Notes: generated by a model from the letters alone, not told the origin. DNA of 64,000 bases from Chrysomallon squamiferum (GCA_012295275.1 CM022672.1:29550472-29614471), one strand, 5' to 3'. Positions 30,501 to 40,730 are shown, counted from the stretch's first letter. Numbers and translations are program-made.

Positions 30501-33474
30501 TATCATTATTTAACACGATAAGTCGGTCTGGAAAATAACAATATATTTTTTGTTCCAGTATGGTTAGTTACCCTTCTGAACCTTTATACATTATAACAAT
30601 TTAGGTTTATGTTACACTATGCTTATTTAACAGCATGAGTCCTTCTGTGTTCCAGTATCGTTATTTAAATTGATGTCTTTCTACAATATAACAATATAAA
30701 ATGTGATACTTCAGTATGGTTTAACACGATAAACCTTGGTAGAATATAACAGTATATATTATAATGAACTATTCTTATTTTATATGATCAAACTTTGAAC
30801 TAGATAACAATATATATTTATTCTCTAACATCTTTATTTAATAGGACAATCTTTTGTTCAATATAACCTTATATATTTAACCACCAGTATGATTATTTAT
30901 CCTGATAGACTTTTGTACAGTATAACAATATATATTTATTTTACTTTATCATTATTTAACACGATAAGTGTTTTTACGAAATAACAATATATTTTTTGTT
31001 CCAGTATGGTTTTTCACCTTTCTGAACCTTTATACAATATAACAATTTACGTTTTTGTTACACTATGCTTATTTAACAGCATGAGTCCTTCTGTGTTCCA
31101 GTATCGTTATTTAAATTGATGTCTTTCTACAATATAACAATATAAAATATGATACTTCAGTATGATTTAACACGATAAATCTTGGTAACATATAACAGTA
31201 TATATTATAATGAACTATTCTTATTTTATATGATCAAACCTTCAACTAGATAACAATATATATTTATTCTCTGGCATCTTTATTTAATACTACAACCTTT
31301 TGTTCAATATAACCTTATATATTTAACCACCAGTATGATTATTTAGCCTGATAAACCTTTGTACAGTATAACAATATATATTTATTTTACTTTATCATTA
31401 TTTAACACGATAAGTCGGTCTGGAAAATAACAATATATTTTTTGTTCCAGTATGGTTATTTACCCTTCTGAACCTTTATACATTATAACAATTTAGGTTT
31501 ATGTTACACTATGCTTATTTAACAGCATGAGTCCTTCTGTGTTCCAGTATCGTTATTTAAATTGATGTCTTTCTACAATATAACAATATAAAATATGATA
31601 CTTCAGTATGGTTTAACACGATAAACCTTGGTAGAATATAACAGTATATATTATAATGAACTATTCTTATTTTATATGATCAAACTTTGAACTAGATAAC
31701 AATATATATTTATTCTCTAACATCTTTATTTAATAGGACAATCTTTTGTTCAATATAACCTTATATATTTAACCACCAGTATGATTATTTATCCTGATAG
31801 ACTTTTGTACAGTATAACAATATATATTTATTTTACTTTATCATTATTTAACACGATAAGTGTTTTTACGAAATAACAATATATTTTTTGTTCCAGTATG
31901 GTTTTTCACCTTTCTGAACCTTTATACAATATAACAATTTACGTTTTTGTTACACTATGCTTATTTAACAGCATGAGTCCTTCTGTGTTCCAGTATCGTT
32001 ATTTAAATTGATGTCTTTCTACAATATAACAATATAAAATATGATACTTCAGTATGATTTAACACGATAAATCTTGGTAACATATAACAGTATATATTAT
32101 AATGAACTATTCTTATTTTACATGATCAAACCTTCAACTAGATAACAATATATATTTATTCTCTGGCATCTTTATTTAATACTACAACCTTTTGTTCAAT
32201 ATAACCTTATATATTTAACCACCAGTATGATTATTTAGCCTGATAAACCTTTGTACAGTATAACAATATATATTTATTTTACTTTATCATTATTTAACAC
32301 GATAAGTCGGTCTGGAAAATAACAATATATTTTTTGTTCCAGTATGGTTAGTTACCCTTCTGAACCTTTATACATTATAACAATTTAGGTTTATGTTACA
32401 CTATGCTTATTTAACAGCATGAGTCCTTCTGTGTTCCAGTATCGTTATTTAAATTGATGTCTTTCTACAATATAACAATATAAAATGTGATACTTCAGTA
32501 TGGTTTAACACGATAAACCTTGGTAGAATATAACAGTATATATTATAATGAACTATTCTTATTTTATATGATCAAACTTTGAACTAGATAACAATATATA
32601 TTTATTCTCTAACATCTTTATTTAATAGGACAATCTTTTGTTCAATATAACCTTATATATTTAACCACCAGTATGATTATTTATCCTGATAGACTTTTGT
32701 ACAGTATAACAATATATATTTATTTTACTTTATCATTATTTAACACGATAAGTGTTTTTACGAAATAACAATATATTTTTTGTTCCAGTATGGTTTTTCA
32801 CCTTTCTGAACCTTTATACAATATAACAATTTACGTTTTTGTTACACTATGCTTATTTAACAGCATGAGTCCTTCTGTGTTCCAGTATCGTTATTTAAAT
32901 TGATGTCTTTCTACAATATAACAATATAAAATATGATACTTCAGTATGATTTAACACGATAAATCTTGGTAACATATAACAGTATATATTATAATGAACT
33001 ATTCTTATTTTACATGATCAAACCTTCAACTAGATAACAATATATATTTATTCTCTGGCATCTTTATTTAATACTACAACCTTTTGTTCAATATAACCTT
33101 ATATATTTAACCACCAGTATGATTATTTAGCCTGATAAACCTTTGTACAGTATAACAATATATATTTATTTTACTTTATCATTATTTAACACGATAAGTC
33201 GGTCTGGAAAATAACAATATATTTTTTGTTCCAGTATGGTTAGTTACCCTTCTGAACCTTTATACATTATAACAATTTAGGTTTATGTTACACTATGCTT
33301 ATTTAACAGCATGAGTCCTTCTGTGTTCCAGTATCGTTATTTAAATTGATGTCTTTCTACAATATAACAATATAAAATATGATACTTCAGTATGGTTTAA
33401 CACGATAAACCTTGGTAGAATATAACAGTATATATTATAATGAACTATTCTTATTTTATATGATCAAACTTTGA
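12565..33474 (+). repeat. Higher-order satellite array, 446-bp unit (right block)
   Basis: This continues the 446-bp satellite in the same orientation for about 47 more units. New diagnostic variants appear and become common towards the right: ACGATAAATCTTGGTAACAT, TTTTACATGATCAAACCTTC and, later, ACTACAACC. Several units carry local slippage: 16955-16990, 17781-17805, 19985-20050, 27120-27145 and a scrambled stretch at 28555-28740. The block ends abruptly at the second gap inside sub-repeat 6 (...CAAACTTTGA). No genes were seen; short open frames here are low-complexity by-products. Confidence 0.97.
29220..33474 (+). repeat. 892-bp dimeric higher-order repeat, most homogeneous layer
   Basis: Here two kinds of 446-bp unit alternate strictly. 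Markers of one kind recur exactly every 892 bp: ATGGTTTTTCACC starts at 30114, 31006, 31898 and 32790, and the ACTACAACC variant recurs near 29505, 30397, 31289, 32181 and 33073. The partner unit carries AGTCGGTCTGGAAAATAAC with GGTTAGTTACCC or GGTTATTTACCC. Near identity between dimers indicates this part was amplified most recently. Confidence 0.9.
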
Positions 33475-33674
33475 NNNNNNNNNNNNNNNNNNNNNNNNNN
33501 NNNNNNNNNNNNNNNNNNNNNNNNNNNNNNNNNNNNNNNNNNNNNNNNNNNNNNNNNNNNNNNNNNNNNNNNNNNNNNNNNNNNNNNNNNNNNNNNNNNN
33601 NNNNNNNNNNNNNNNNNNNNNNNNNNNNNNNNNNNNNNNNNNNNNNNNNNNNNNNNNNNNNNNNNNNNNNNNNN
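33475..33674. other. Assembly gap (200 N) between satellite and snRNA array
   Basis: Exactly 200 N. The left flank is satellite and the right flank is the interior of a U1/U2 repeat unit. The true junction between the two arrays, and any further snRNA units or satellite, are hidden here. Confidence 0.98.
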
Positions 33675-34304
33675 AAGGTTATTGCTGGTGCAGAGGTGAG
33701 ATTCAAACGATATCTAAAAATGGTTTCCACAAACTCACTCCAGTACAGCATGCTTGATATATCGCTAAACGATTCAGTCGTAGGAACGGTACTCGGTCGT
33801 TAAGTGTGAAGTGTCTCCAAAGTAGAAATAAACGAATGAAACAAAGCGGAAGCTAACTCCGTAATGTGTGCAAAACGCACAGAAGATCATATCCGTTAAA
33901 GCAACAATTTGTTCAGTTTGATTTCGTTTTCAGGTTTTATGGTTGACAGTGTTTTCTCTGAGGCCCGTGATACACGTGCATTGTCGGTCATTCCAGAAAC
34001 GTTTGCTATCTAATTGCGGAAAGTCGACAAAAATTAAACTGTTGACATGAGATTTGACGTCACAGTTAAAGCTATCAGTCTGGAAGTTGGGCGAGTTTAC
34101 ACGAACAATACAAGGTAATCTACAGAGTTGATGGTAAAGGGAAAAACGTAGGCTTTCTTTTCCATTTATCGTTGACGAAGTTATTTGGAGCGATTCTCTA
34201 AACTGAAGGCAGCTAAAATTTCATGTTACAGCAGTATTGCATTGTTAATATCTAAGTGAATGAGAGAAAGACGTTTTGCAGTACGGGCATTTTGAGAGGT
34301 TTTT

Positions 34305-34332
34305 AAGAAACTGTTTTTTTGTTTTGAATTTT
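34305..34332 (-). terminator. U1 copy 1 3' box-like element
   Basis: The minus strand directly after CCCCTG reads AAAATTCAAAACAAAAAAAC followed by AGTTTCTT. The U2 3' flank reads AAAATTCAAAGCAAAAATAG then TTTCTT. This similarity between otherwise unrelated flanks marks a probable 3' end-formation signal. Confidence 0.6.
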
Positions 34333-34496
34333 CAGGGGTTAGCGCGAACGCAGACCCCACACTAAAAAATTACGTACTCGAGTCGCCCGCATTTGGGGCG
34401 ATCGCACGGGTCAGCCCAACCGGAGTGCAATGGAAAGGCCTCGCCCTGGGGGGACCACCTTGCGGATCATGGTAACCTCCCGTACCAGGTAAGTAT
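34333..34496 (-). ncRNA. U1: U1 small nuclear RNA, copy 1
   Basis: The minus strand begins ATACTTACCTGG, the invariant U1 5' end that pairs with 5' splice sites. The rest follows animal U1 in order: stem-loop I with CATGATC, stem-loop II with CCATTGCACTCCGG, GCTGACCCGTGCGAT, a stem-loop III region with CCCCAAATGCGGG, ACTCGAG, the Sm region, and a final stem-loop with CTGCGTTCGCGC ending CCCCTG. The length of 164 nt equals human U1. The presumed Sm site reads AATTTTTTAGTG, slightly off the usual form in which the U run is followed directly by G. This copy has one C fewer than copies 2 and 3 before the last stem. A matched promoter lies upstream. The product would act in the spliceosomal U1 snRNP in the nucleus. 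Confidence 0.96.
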
Positions 34497-34518
34497 GCTT
34501 GAACTTGGGTGAAAACCT

Positions 34519-34551
34519 CTTTTATAGAAACGCCTTCGTTACTTCGCACAG
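34519..34551 (-). promoter_or_regulatory. U1 copy 1 promoter: PSE-like element and TATA-like box
   Basis: On the minus strand CTGTGCGAAGT lies at -55 to -45 of U1 and TATAAAAG at -30 to -23. The U2 genes have CAGTGTGAAAT at exactly -55 to -45. Position and resemblance fit a proximal sequence element bound by the snRNA activating complex. Function is inferred. Confidence 0.7.
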
Positions 34552-35172
34552 GCATGACGTTTATGAACAATCACCTAGAATAAATTCCAAATGTTTTCGG
34601 CGAGTCATTTGAAACAAGTGTTGGGTGACTCTCTTAAATTGCTATTTAATGGTCGTTAAAACGCGTTGCCTGTTTCTCTCAGTTGCACCTGGTAATCAAC
34701 AAAATTACTAATCGGGCTCAAACTTTTATGTTTGTCAGTGACTGACCAGAGGCTAACGAACGAGTTATAACACAATGGCCCATTATGTATTTCTTTCACA
34801 GTGACTTTTGCGAGACGTTAATAAAAACTGTCTTAATTTTGTCCTTGTAGCTAATTCTTCGCTTGGGTTACAAATGAACAGCAAGGGCTCGAACGCTCGC
34901 TGCACTGACCGAGAAGCTAAGCTTTTCTAACTACAGAAGTTATTTTCAGCATGCAGCGAACGAAAAATCGTCAGAGCTACGTTTCATAGATCGGAAGAAT
35001 GCAACGCGTGCACATTTATGTTAAGTTCACGCACAGTTCTGTTTAAATATTATTCAAATGACACAGTCCAAGGCACCAGAAACAAGCATTATTAAACCTT
35101 TAAATTCTGTCATAAATTCCTATCTTCATTATACAGTTACTTATCTTTCTAAATAATTTCAAAATGACACAC

Positions 35173-35204
35173 CAGTGTGAAATTGCTTTCTTAAATATTT
35201 ATAT
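35173..35204 (+). promoter_or_regulatory. U2 copy 1 promoter: PSE-like element and TATA-like box
   Basis: CAGTGTGAAAT at -55 to -45 and TTTATAT at -30 to -24 of U2. The first resembles the U1 element at the same position (consensus C-W-GTG-Y-GAA-R-T). Confidence 0.7.
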
Positions 35205-35227
35205 GATCTGCTTAACAAGTGTATATT

Positions 35228-35424
35228 ATCGCTTCTCGGCCTTTTGGCTAAGATCAAAGTGTAGTATCTGTTCTTATCAGCTTAATATCTGATACGTCCT
35301 CCATTGGGGGACATCGATATTAAACTGATTTTTGGAACTAGGCGAAGTGTCAGGGGCTTGCTCCGCCTTTGCCACGGGTTGGGTTGACCCGGTATTGCAG
35401 TACCTCCGGGAATGGCCCACTCCC
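35228..35424 (+). ncRNA. U2: U2 small nuclear RNA, copy 1 (5-bp insertion variant)
   Basis: Starts ATCGCTTCTCGGCCTTTTGG and contains GTGTAGTATCTGTTCTTATC, which includes the GUAGUA that pairs with intron branch sites. It continues through TAATATCTGATACGTCCTCC, the Sm-type site GATTTTTGGAA, and the stem-loop IV sequence CCGGTATTGCAGTACCTCC, ending near CCCACTCCC. It is 197 nt long against 192 in copies 2 and 3, because GGGTT is duplicated before stem-loop IV (CACGGGTTGGGTTGACCC). That lies near stem-loop III and could disturb folding or protein binding; it could also be a sequencing error. The 3' border is estimated by alignment to known U2. Confidence 0.95.
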
Positions 35425-35435
35425 TTTTTGGGAAA

Positions 35436-35461
35436 AAAATTCAAAGCAAAAATAGTTTCTT
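35436..35461 (+). terminator. U2 copy 1 3' box-like element
   Basis: AAAATTCAAAGCAAAAATAG followed by TTTCTT begins about 12 bases after the U2 3' end and matches the U1 downstream element. Confidence 0.6.
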
Positions 35462-36959
35462 GTTTTTTTGTGTTTTTTTTTTTTTCGTGTGTTCATTTAT
35501 TTATTTCAGTCCTGTTTTCTTCATTTTATCAAATGTCGATTTGTATTACACAACCTCACTAACTGTGTCAGTATAATATATTAAATGGTAACATCACCTA
35601 AAAAAGTAACAAAATAACCAAAGAATGAAATGAAATAAAACGAAATAAAATAAAATAACACGGAAACAGCGCAAATGACCTTATCGAACTGACTCATCAG
35701 TAATTAACAGGATAATGGGTAACGAGTACTCAGTACAGTTACTCCGTTTGACGTAAAGGCAGGTTACGCACAACGAACGACACATTTCTGTAACTGACTT
35801 TAATCAATAGTTTTGTCTACTGTTTCAAATAGTTCTAAAACAGAAGATAACACAAAACAATCGTAAAATAGAGAAAGAAACACATCATTTCGTTTACTGC
35901 TCCTCTAATGCGAGCCGAAGCGTAGTGCAGTTGCCTACGATAATGGTAATTTGGCTGCTGAAAAGCCGATTGGCTAGTATTGTACAAAAATCGACGGTCA
36001 CTGTAAAGAGTGTCGCTGGAATGAACTCGGTGGAATCCTTTACGGAAATTTTCTTCCGGAGCTATTCTCTTATGCTTACGTGAGCTTAATGTTTCTCTCG
36101 TGCATTTTTGTTTTCTCTTTCATTCGAATTCGAAAACTGTCTTCTACGGCCACAACTGTTGCAAATTACAGAAAACAAATAGAACAAACTATTGATAACA
36201 GATTTGAAACGATTGCATGCAATAAACAGAATCCAAGCCTAAGTAAAGTGTATCAGAATAGATTTCATCTATTCCGGTATATTGCAGTAAGCAGCACACT
36301 ACTATCATGAACATTTTATAATCCACTGAAAAGGTTATTGCTGGTGCAGAGGTGAGATTCAAACGATATCTAAAAATGGTTTCCACAAACTCACTCCAGT
36401 ACAGCATGCTTGATATATCGCTAAACGATTCAGTCGTAGGAACGGTACTCGGTCGTTAAGTGTGAAGTGTCTCCAAAGTAGAAATAAACGAATGAAACAA
36501 AGCGGAAGCTAACTCCGTAATGTGTGCAAAACGCACAGAAGATCATATCCGTTAAAGCAACAATTTGTTCAGTTTGATTTCGTTTTCAGGTTTTATGGTT
36601 GACAGTGTTTTCTCTGAGGCCCGTGATACACGTGCATTGTCGGTCATTCCAGAAACGTTTGCTATCTAATTGCGGAAAGTCGACAAAAATTAAACTGTTG
36701 ACATGAGATTTGACGTCACAGTTAAAGCTATCAGTCTGGAAGTTGGGCGAGTTTACACGAACGATACAAGGTAATCTACAGAGTTGATGGTAAAGGCAAA
36801 ACGTAGGCTTTCTTTTCCATTTATCGTTGACGAAGTTATTTGGAGCGATTCTCTAAACTGAAGGCAGCTAAAATTTCATGTTACAGCAGTATTGCATTGT
36901 TAATATCTAAGTGAATGAGAGAAAGACGTTTTGCAGTACGGGCATTTTGAGAGGTTTTT

Positions 36960-36987
36960 AAGAAACTGTTTTTTTGTTTTGAATTTT
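36960..36987 (-). terminator. U1 copy 2 3' box-like element
   Basis: Same element as in U1 copy 1, directly after the RNA 3' end on the minus strand. Confidence 0.6.
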
Positions 36988-37152
36988 CAGGGGTTAGCGC
37001 GAACGCAGACCCCCACACTAAAAAATTACGTACTCGAGTCGCCCGCATTTGGGGCGATCGCACGGGTCAGCCCAACCGGAGTGCAATGGAAAGGCCTCGC
37101 CCTGGGGGGACCACCTTGCGGATCATGGTAACCTCCCGTACCAGGTAAGTAT
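36988..37152 (-). ncRNA. U1: U1 small nuclear RNA, copy 2
   Basis: 165 nt on the minus strand, starting ATACTTACCTGG and ending CCCCTG. It is identical in layout to copy 1, with one additional C in the CACACCCCC-type run (minus strand GTGTGGGGGTCTGCG). The splice-site pairing end and the conserved loops are intact. The promoter at 37175-37207 and the 3' box at 36960-36987 are present, so this is probably a functional gene. Confidence 0.96.
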
Positions 37153-37174
37153 GCTTGAACTTGGGTGAAAACCT

Positions 37175-37207
37175 CTTTTATAGAAACGCCTTCGTTACTT
37201 CGCACAG
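37175..37207 (-). promoter_or_regulatory. U1 copy 2 promoter: PSE-like element and TATA-like box
   Basis: The same elements at the same distances as in copy 1: CTGTGCGAAGT (37197-37207 on plus) and TATAAAAG (37175-37182). Confidence 0.7.
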
Positions 37208-37830
37208 GCATGACGTTTATGAACAATCACCTAGAATAAATTCCAAATGTTTTCGGCGAGTCATTTGAAACAAGTGTTGGGTGACTCTCTTAAATTGCTA
37301 TTTAATGGTCGTTAAAACGCGTTGCCTGTTTCTCTCAGTTGCACACCTGGTAATCAACAAAATTACTAATCGGGCTCAAACTTTTATGTTTGTCAGTGAC
37401 TGACCAGAGGCTAACGAACGAGTTATAACACAATGGCCCATTATGTATTTCTTTCACAGTGACTTTTGCGAGACGTTAATAAAAACTGTCTTAATTTTGT
37501 CCTTGTAGCTAATTCTTCGCTTGGGTTACAAATGAACAGCAAGGGCTCGAACGCTCGCTGCACTGACCGAGAAGCTAAGCTTTTCTAACTACAGAAGTTA
37601 TTTTCAGCATGCAGCGAACGAAAAATCGTCAGAGCTACGTTTCATAGATCGGAAGAATGCAACGCGTGCACATTTATGTTAAGTTCACGCACAGTTCTGT
37701 TTAAATATTATTCAAATGACACAGTCCAAGGCACCAGAAACAAGCATTATTAAACCTTTAAATTCTGTCATAAATTCCTATCTTCATTATACAGTTACTT
37801 ATCTTTCTAAATAATTTCAAAATGACACAC

Positions 37831-37862
37831 CAGTGTGAAATTGCTTTCTTAAATATTTATAT
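37831..37862 (+). promoter_or_regulatory. U2 copy 2 promoter: PSE-like element and TATA-like box
   Basis: CAGTGTGAAAT (37831-37841) and TTTATAT (37856-37862), at the same distances from the U2 start as in copy 1. Confidence 0.7.
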
Positions 37863-37885
37863 GATCTGCTTAACAAGTGTATATT

Positions 37886-38077
37886 ATCGCTTCTCGGCCT
37901 TTTGGCTAAGATCAAAGTGTAGTATCTGTTCTTATCAGCTTAATATCTGATACGTCCTCCATTGGGGGACATCGATATTAAACTGATTTTTGGAACTAGG
38001 CGAAGTGTCAGGGGCTTGCTCCGCCTTTGCCACGGGTTGACCCGGTATTGCAGTACCTCCGGGAATGGCCCACTCCC
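37886..38077 (+). ncRNA. U2: U2 small nuclear RNA, copy 2
   Basis: 192 nt with all U2 landmarks: 5' ATCGCTTCTCGG, branch-site pairing GUAGUA, Sm-type site GATTTTTGGAA and stem-loop IV around TATTGCAGTACC. It has no GGGTT duplication. The promoter at 37831-37862 and the 3' box at 38089-38114 are present, making this the most complete U2 gene of the three. Confidence 0.97.
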
Positions 38078-38088
38078 TTTTTGGGAAA

Positions 38089-38114
38089 AAAATTCAAAGC
38101 AAAAATAGTTTCTT
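38089..38114 (+). terminator. U2 copy 2 3' box-like element
   Basis: Same element as downstream of U2 copy 1. It has no counterpart after U2 copy 3. Confidence 0.6.
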
Positions 38115-39614
38115 GTTTTTTTGTGGTTTTTTTTTTTTTGTGTTCATTTATTTATTTCAGTCCTGTTTTCTTCATTTTATCAAATGTCGATTTGTATTAC
38201 ACAACCTCACTAACTGTGTCAGTATAATATATTAAATGGTAACATCACCTAAAAAAGTAACAAAATAACCAAAGAACGAAATGAAATAAAACGAAATAAA
38301 ATAAAATAACAGGGAAACAGCGCAAAATGACCTTATCGAACTGACTCATCAGTAATTAACAGGATAATGGGTAACGAGTACTCAGTACAGTTACTCCGTT
38401 TGACGTAAAGGCAGGTTACGCACAACGAACGACACATTTCTGTAACTGACTTTAATCAATAGTTTTGTCTACTGTTTCAAATAGTTCTAAAACAGAAGAT
38501 AACACAAAACAATCGTAAAATAGAGAAAGAAACACATCATTTCGTTTACTGCTCCTCTAATGCGAGCCGAAGCGTAGTGCAGTTGCCTACGATAATGGTA
38601 ATTTGGCTGCTGAAAAGCCGATTGGCTAGTATTGTACAAAAATCGACGGTCACTGTAAAGAGTGTCGCTGGAATGAACTCGGTGGAATCCTTTACGGAAA
38701 TTTTCTTCCGGAGCTATTCTCTTATGCTTACGTGAGCTTAATGTTTCTCTCGTGCATTTTTGTTTTCTCTTTCATTCGAATTCGAAAACTGTCTTCTACG
38801 GCCACAACTGTTGCAAATTACAGAAAACAAATAGAGAACAAACTATTGATAACAGATTTGAAACGATTGCATGCAATAAACAGAATCCAAGCCTAAGTAA
38901 AGTGTATCAGAATAGATTTCATCTATTCCGGTATATTGCAGTAAGCAGCACACTACTATCATGAACATTTTATAATCCACTGAAAAGGTTATTGCTGGTG
39001 CAGAGGTGAGATTCAAACGATATCTAAAAATGGTTTCCACAAACTCACTCCAGTACAGCATGCTTGATATATCGCTAAACGATTCAGTCGTAGGAACGGT
39101 ACTCGGTCGTTAAGTGTGAAGTGTCTCCAAAGTAGAAATAAACGAATGAAACAAAGCGGAAGCTAACTCCGTAATGTGTGCAAAACGCACAGAAGATCAT
39201 ATCCGTTAAAGCAACAATTTGTTCAGTTTGATTTCGTTTTCAGGTTTTATGGTTGACAGTGTTTTCTCTGAGGCCCGTGATACACGTGCATTGTCGGTCA
39301 TTCCAGAAACGTTTGCTATCTAATTGCGGAAAGTCGACAAAAATTAAACTGTTGACATGAGATTTGACGTCACAGTTAAAGCTATCAGTCTGGAAGTTGG
39401 GCGAGTTTACACGAACAATACAAGGTAATCTACAGAGTTGATGGTAAAGGGAAAAACGTAGGCTTTCTTTTCCATTTATCGTTGACGAAGTTATTTGGAG
39501 CGATTCTCTAAACTGAAGGCAGCTAAAATTTCATGTTACAGCAGTATTGCATTGTTAATATCTAAGTGAATGAGAGAAAGACGTTTTGCAGTACGGGCAT
39601 TTTGAGAGGTTTTT

Positions 39615-39642
39615 AAGAAACTGTTTTTTTGTTTTGAATTTT
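39615..39642 (-). terminator. U1 copy 3 3' box-like element
   Basis: Same element as in U1 copies 1 and 2, directly after the RNA 3' end on the minus strand. Confidence 0.6.
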
Positions 39643-39807
39643 CAGGGGTTAGCGCGAACGCAGACCCCCACACTAAAAAATTACGTACTCGAGTCGCCCG
39701 CATTTGGGGCGATCGCACGGGTCAGCCCAACCGGAGTGCAATGGAAAGGCCTCGCCCTGGGGGGACCACCTTGCGGATCATGGTAACCTCCCGTACCAGG
39801 TAAGTAT
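39643..39807 (-). ncRNA. U1: U1 small nuclear RNA, copy 3
   Basis: 165 nt on the minus strand, the same sequence type as copy 2 with the intact ATACTTACCTGG end and conserved stem-loops. The promoter elements (39830-39862) and the 3' box (39615-39642) are retained even though the unit is truncated on its other side. Confidence 0.96.
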
Positions 39808-39829
39808 GCTTGAACTTGGGTGAAAACCT

Positions 39830-39862
39830 CTTTTATAGAAACGCCTTCGTTACTTCGCACAG
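39830..39862 (-). promoter_or_regulatory. U1 copy 3 promoter: PSE-like element and TATA-like box
   Basis: CTGTGCGAAGT at 39852-39862 and TATAAAAG at 39830-39837 on the minus strand, with spacing identical to the other U1 copies. Confidence 0.7.
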
Positions 39863-40483
39863 GCATGACGTTTATGAACAATCACCTAGAATAAATTCCA
39901 AATGTTTTCGGCGAGTCATTTGAAACAAGTGTTGGGTGACTCTCTTAAATTGCTATTTAATGGTCGTTAAAACGCGTTGCCTGTTTCTCTCAGTTGCACC
40001 TGGTAATCAACAAAATTACTAATCGGGCTCAAACTTTTATGTTTGTCAGTGACTGACCAGAGGCTAACGAACGAGTTATAACACAATGGCCCATTATGTA
40101 TTTCTTTCACAGTGACTTTTGCGAGACGTTAATAAAAACTGTCTTAATTTTGTCCTTGTAGCTAATTCTTCGCTTGGGTTACAAATGAACAGCAAGGGCT
40201 CGAACGCTCGCTGCACTGACCGAGAAGCTAAGCTTTTCTAACTACAGAAGTTATTTTCAGCATGCAGCGAACGAAAAATCGTCAGAGCTACGTTTCATAG
40301 ATCGGAAGAATGCAACGCGTGCACATTTATGTTAAGTTCACGCACAGTTCTGTTTAAATATTATTCAAATGACACAGTCCAAGGCACCAGAAACAAGCAT
40401 TATTAAACCTTTAAATTCTGTCATAAATTCCTATCTTCATTATACAGTTACTTATCTTTCTAAATAATTTCAAAATGACACAC

Positions 40484-40515
40484 CAGTGTGAAATTGCTTT
40501 CTTAAATATTTATAT
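40484..40515 (+). promoter_or_regulatory. U2 copy 3 promoter: PSE-like element and TATA-like box
   Basis: CAGTGTGAAAT (40484-40494) and TTTATAT (40509-40515), with spacing identical to the other U2 copies. The promoter is kept although the 3' box is lost. Confidence 0.7.
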
Positions 40516-40538
40516 GATCTGCTTAACAAGTGTATATT

Positions 40539-40730
40539 ATCGCTTCTCGGCCTTTTGGCTAAGATCAAAGTGTAGTATCTGTTCTTATCAGCTTAATATC
40601 TGATACGTCCTCCATTGGGGGACATCGATATTAAACTGATTTTTGGAACTAGGCGAAGTGTCAGGGGCTTGCTCCGCCTTTGCCACGGGTTGACCCGGTA
40701 TTGCAGTACCTCCGGGAATGGCCCACTCCC
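40539..40730 (+). ncRNA. U2: U2 small nuclear RNA, copy 3 (3' box lost)
   Basis: A 192-nt RNA region like copy 2, with intact promoter elements at 40484-40515. Homology to the other units stops 16 bp after the RNA end. The element shared by U1 and U2 3' flanks (AAATTCAAAGCAAAAATAG type) is therefore replaced by AAATTCTCAACAAACAAATA. If that element directs 3' end formation, as the 3' box does in other animals, this copy may be transcribed but poorly processed. Confidence 0.95.

Larger units (their letters stand above)
33675..36330. repeat. U1/U2 snRNA tandem unit, copy 1
   Basis: First of three head-to-tail copies of a unit of about 2655 bp. All copies begin with AAGGTTATTGCTGGTGCAGA (33675, 36331, 38985). 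The unit carries U1 on the minus strand and U2 on the plus strand, with transcription starts 732 bp apart. The rest is non-coding spacer in which I recognise no other RNA gene. Copies 1 and 2 differ by scattered substitutions and small indels, consistent with concerted evolution or with recent duplication. Copy 1 starts at the gap, so its left border is only the gap edge. Confidence 0.93.
36331..38984. repeat. U1/U2 snRNA tandem unit, copy 2
   Basis: Complete copy, about 2654 bp, with the same U1(-)/U2(+) arrangement as copy 1. It lacks the extra GGGTT present in the first U2 and has one more C in the U1 3' region (ACCCCCACAC versus ACCCCACAC). Short open frames in the spacer are repeated in every copy but show no coding signature. 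Confidence 0.93.

Noticed and set aside
1-33474. CRISPR-like or gene-family interpretation of the regular repeats
   Set aside because: Units are contiguous, with no unique spacers and no coding frame; this is eukaryotic satellite DNA.
33675-33800. tRNA-like B-box (GTTTGAATCTC on the minus strand) in each snRNA unit
   Set aside because: No matching T-stem or acceptor stem could be folded and the A-box is poor. It is not a tRNA and is only a weak SINE-like hint.
35228-35424. Extra A in U2 (GATCAAAGTGTAG) compared with human U2
   Set aside because: Fly and nematode U2 have the same form as I know them, so this is the normal invertebrate version.
35425-36330. Search for U4, U5, U6 or 5S genes in the snRNA unit spacer
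   Set aside because: No stretch matched the conserved blocks of these RNAs on either strand by eye.
36080-36407. Short open frames repeated in each snRNA unit spacer
   Set aside because: They repeat only because the whole unit repeats. They are not the same length in all copies and have no protein features.
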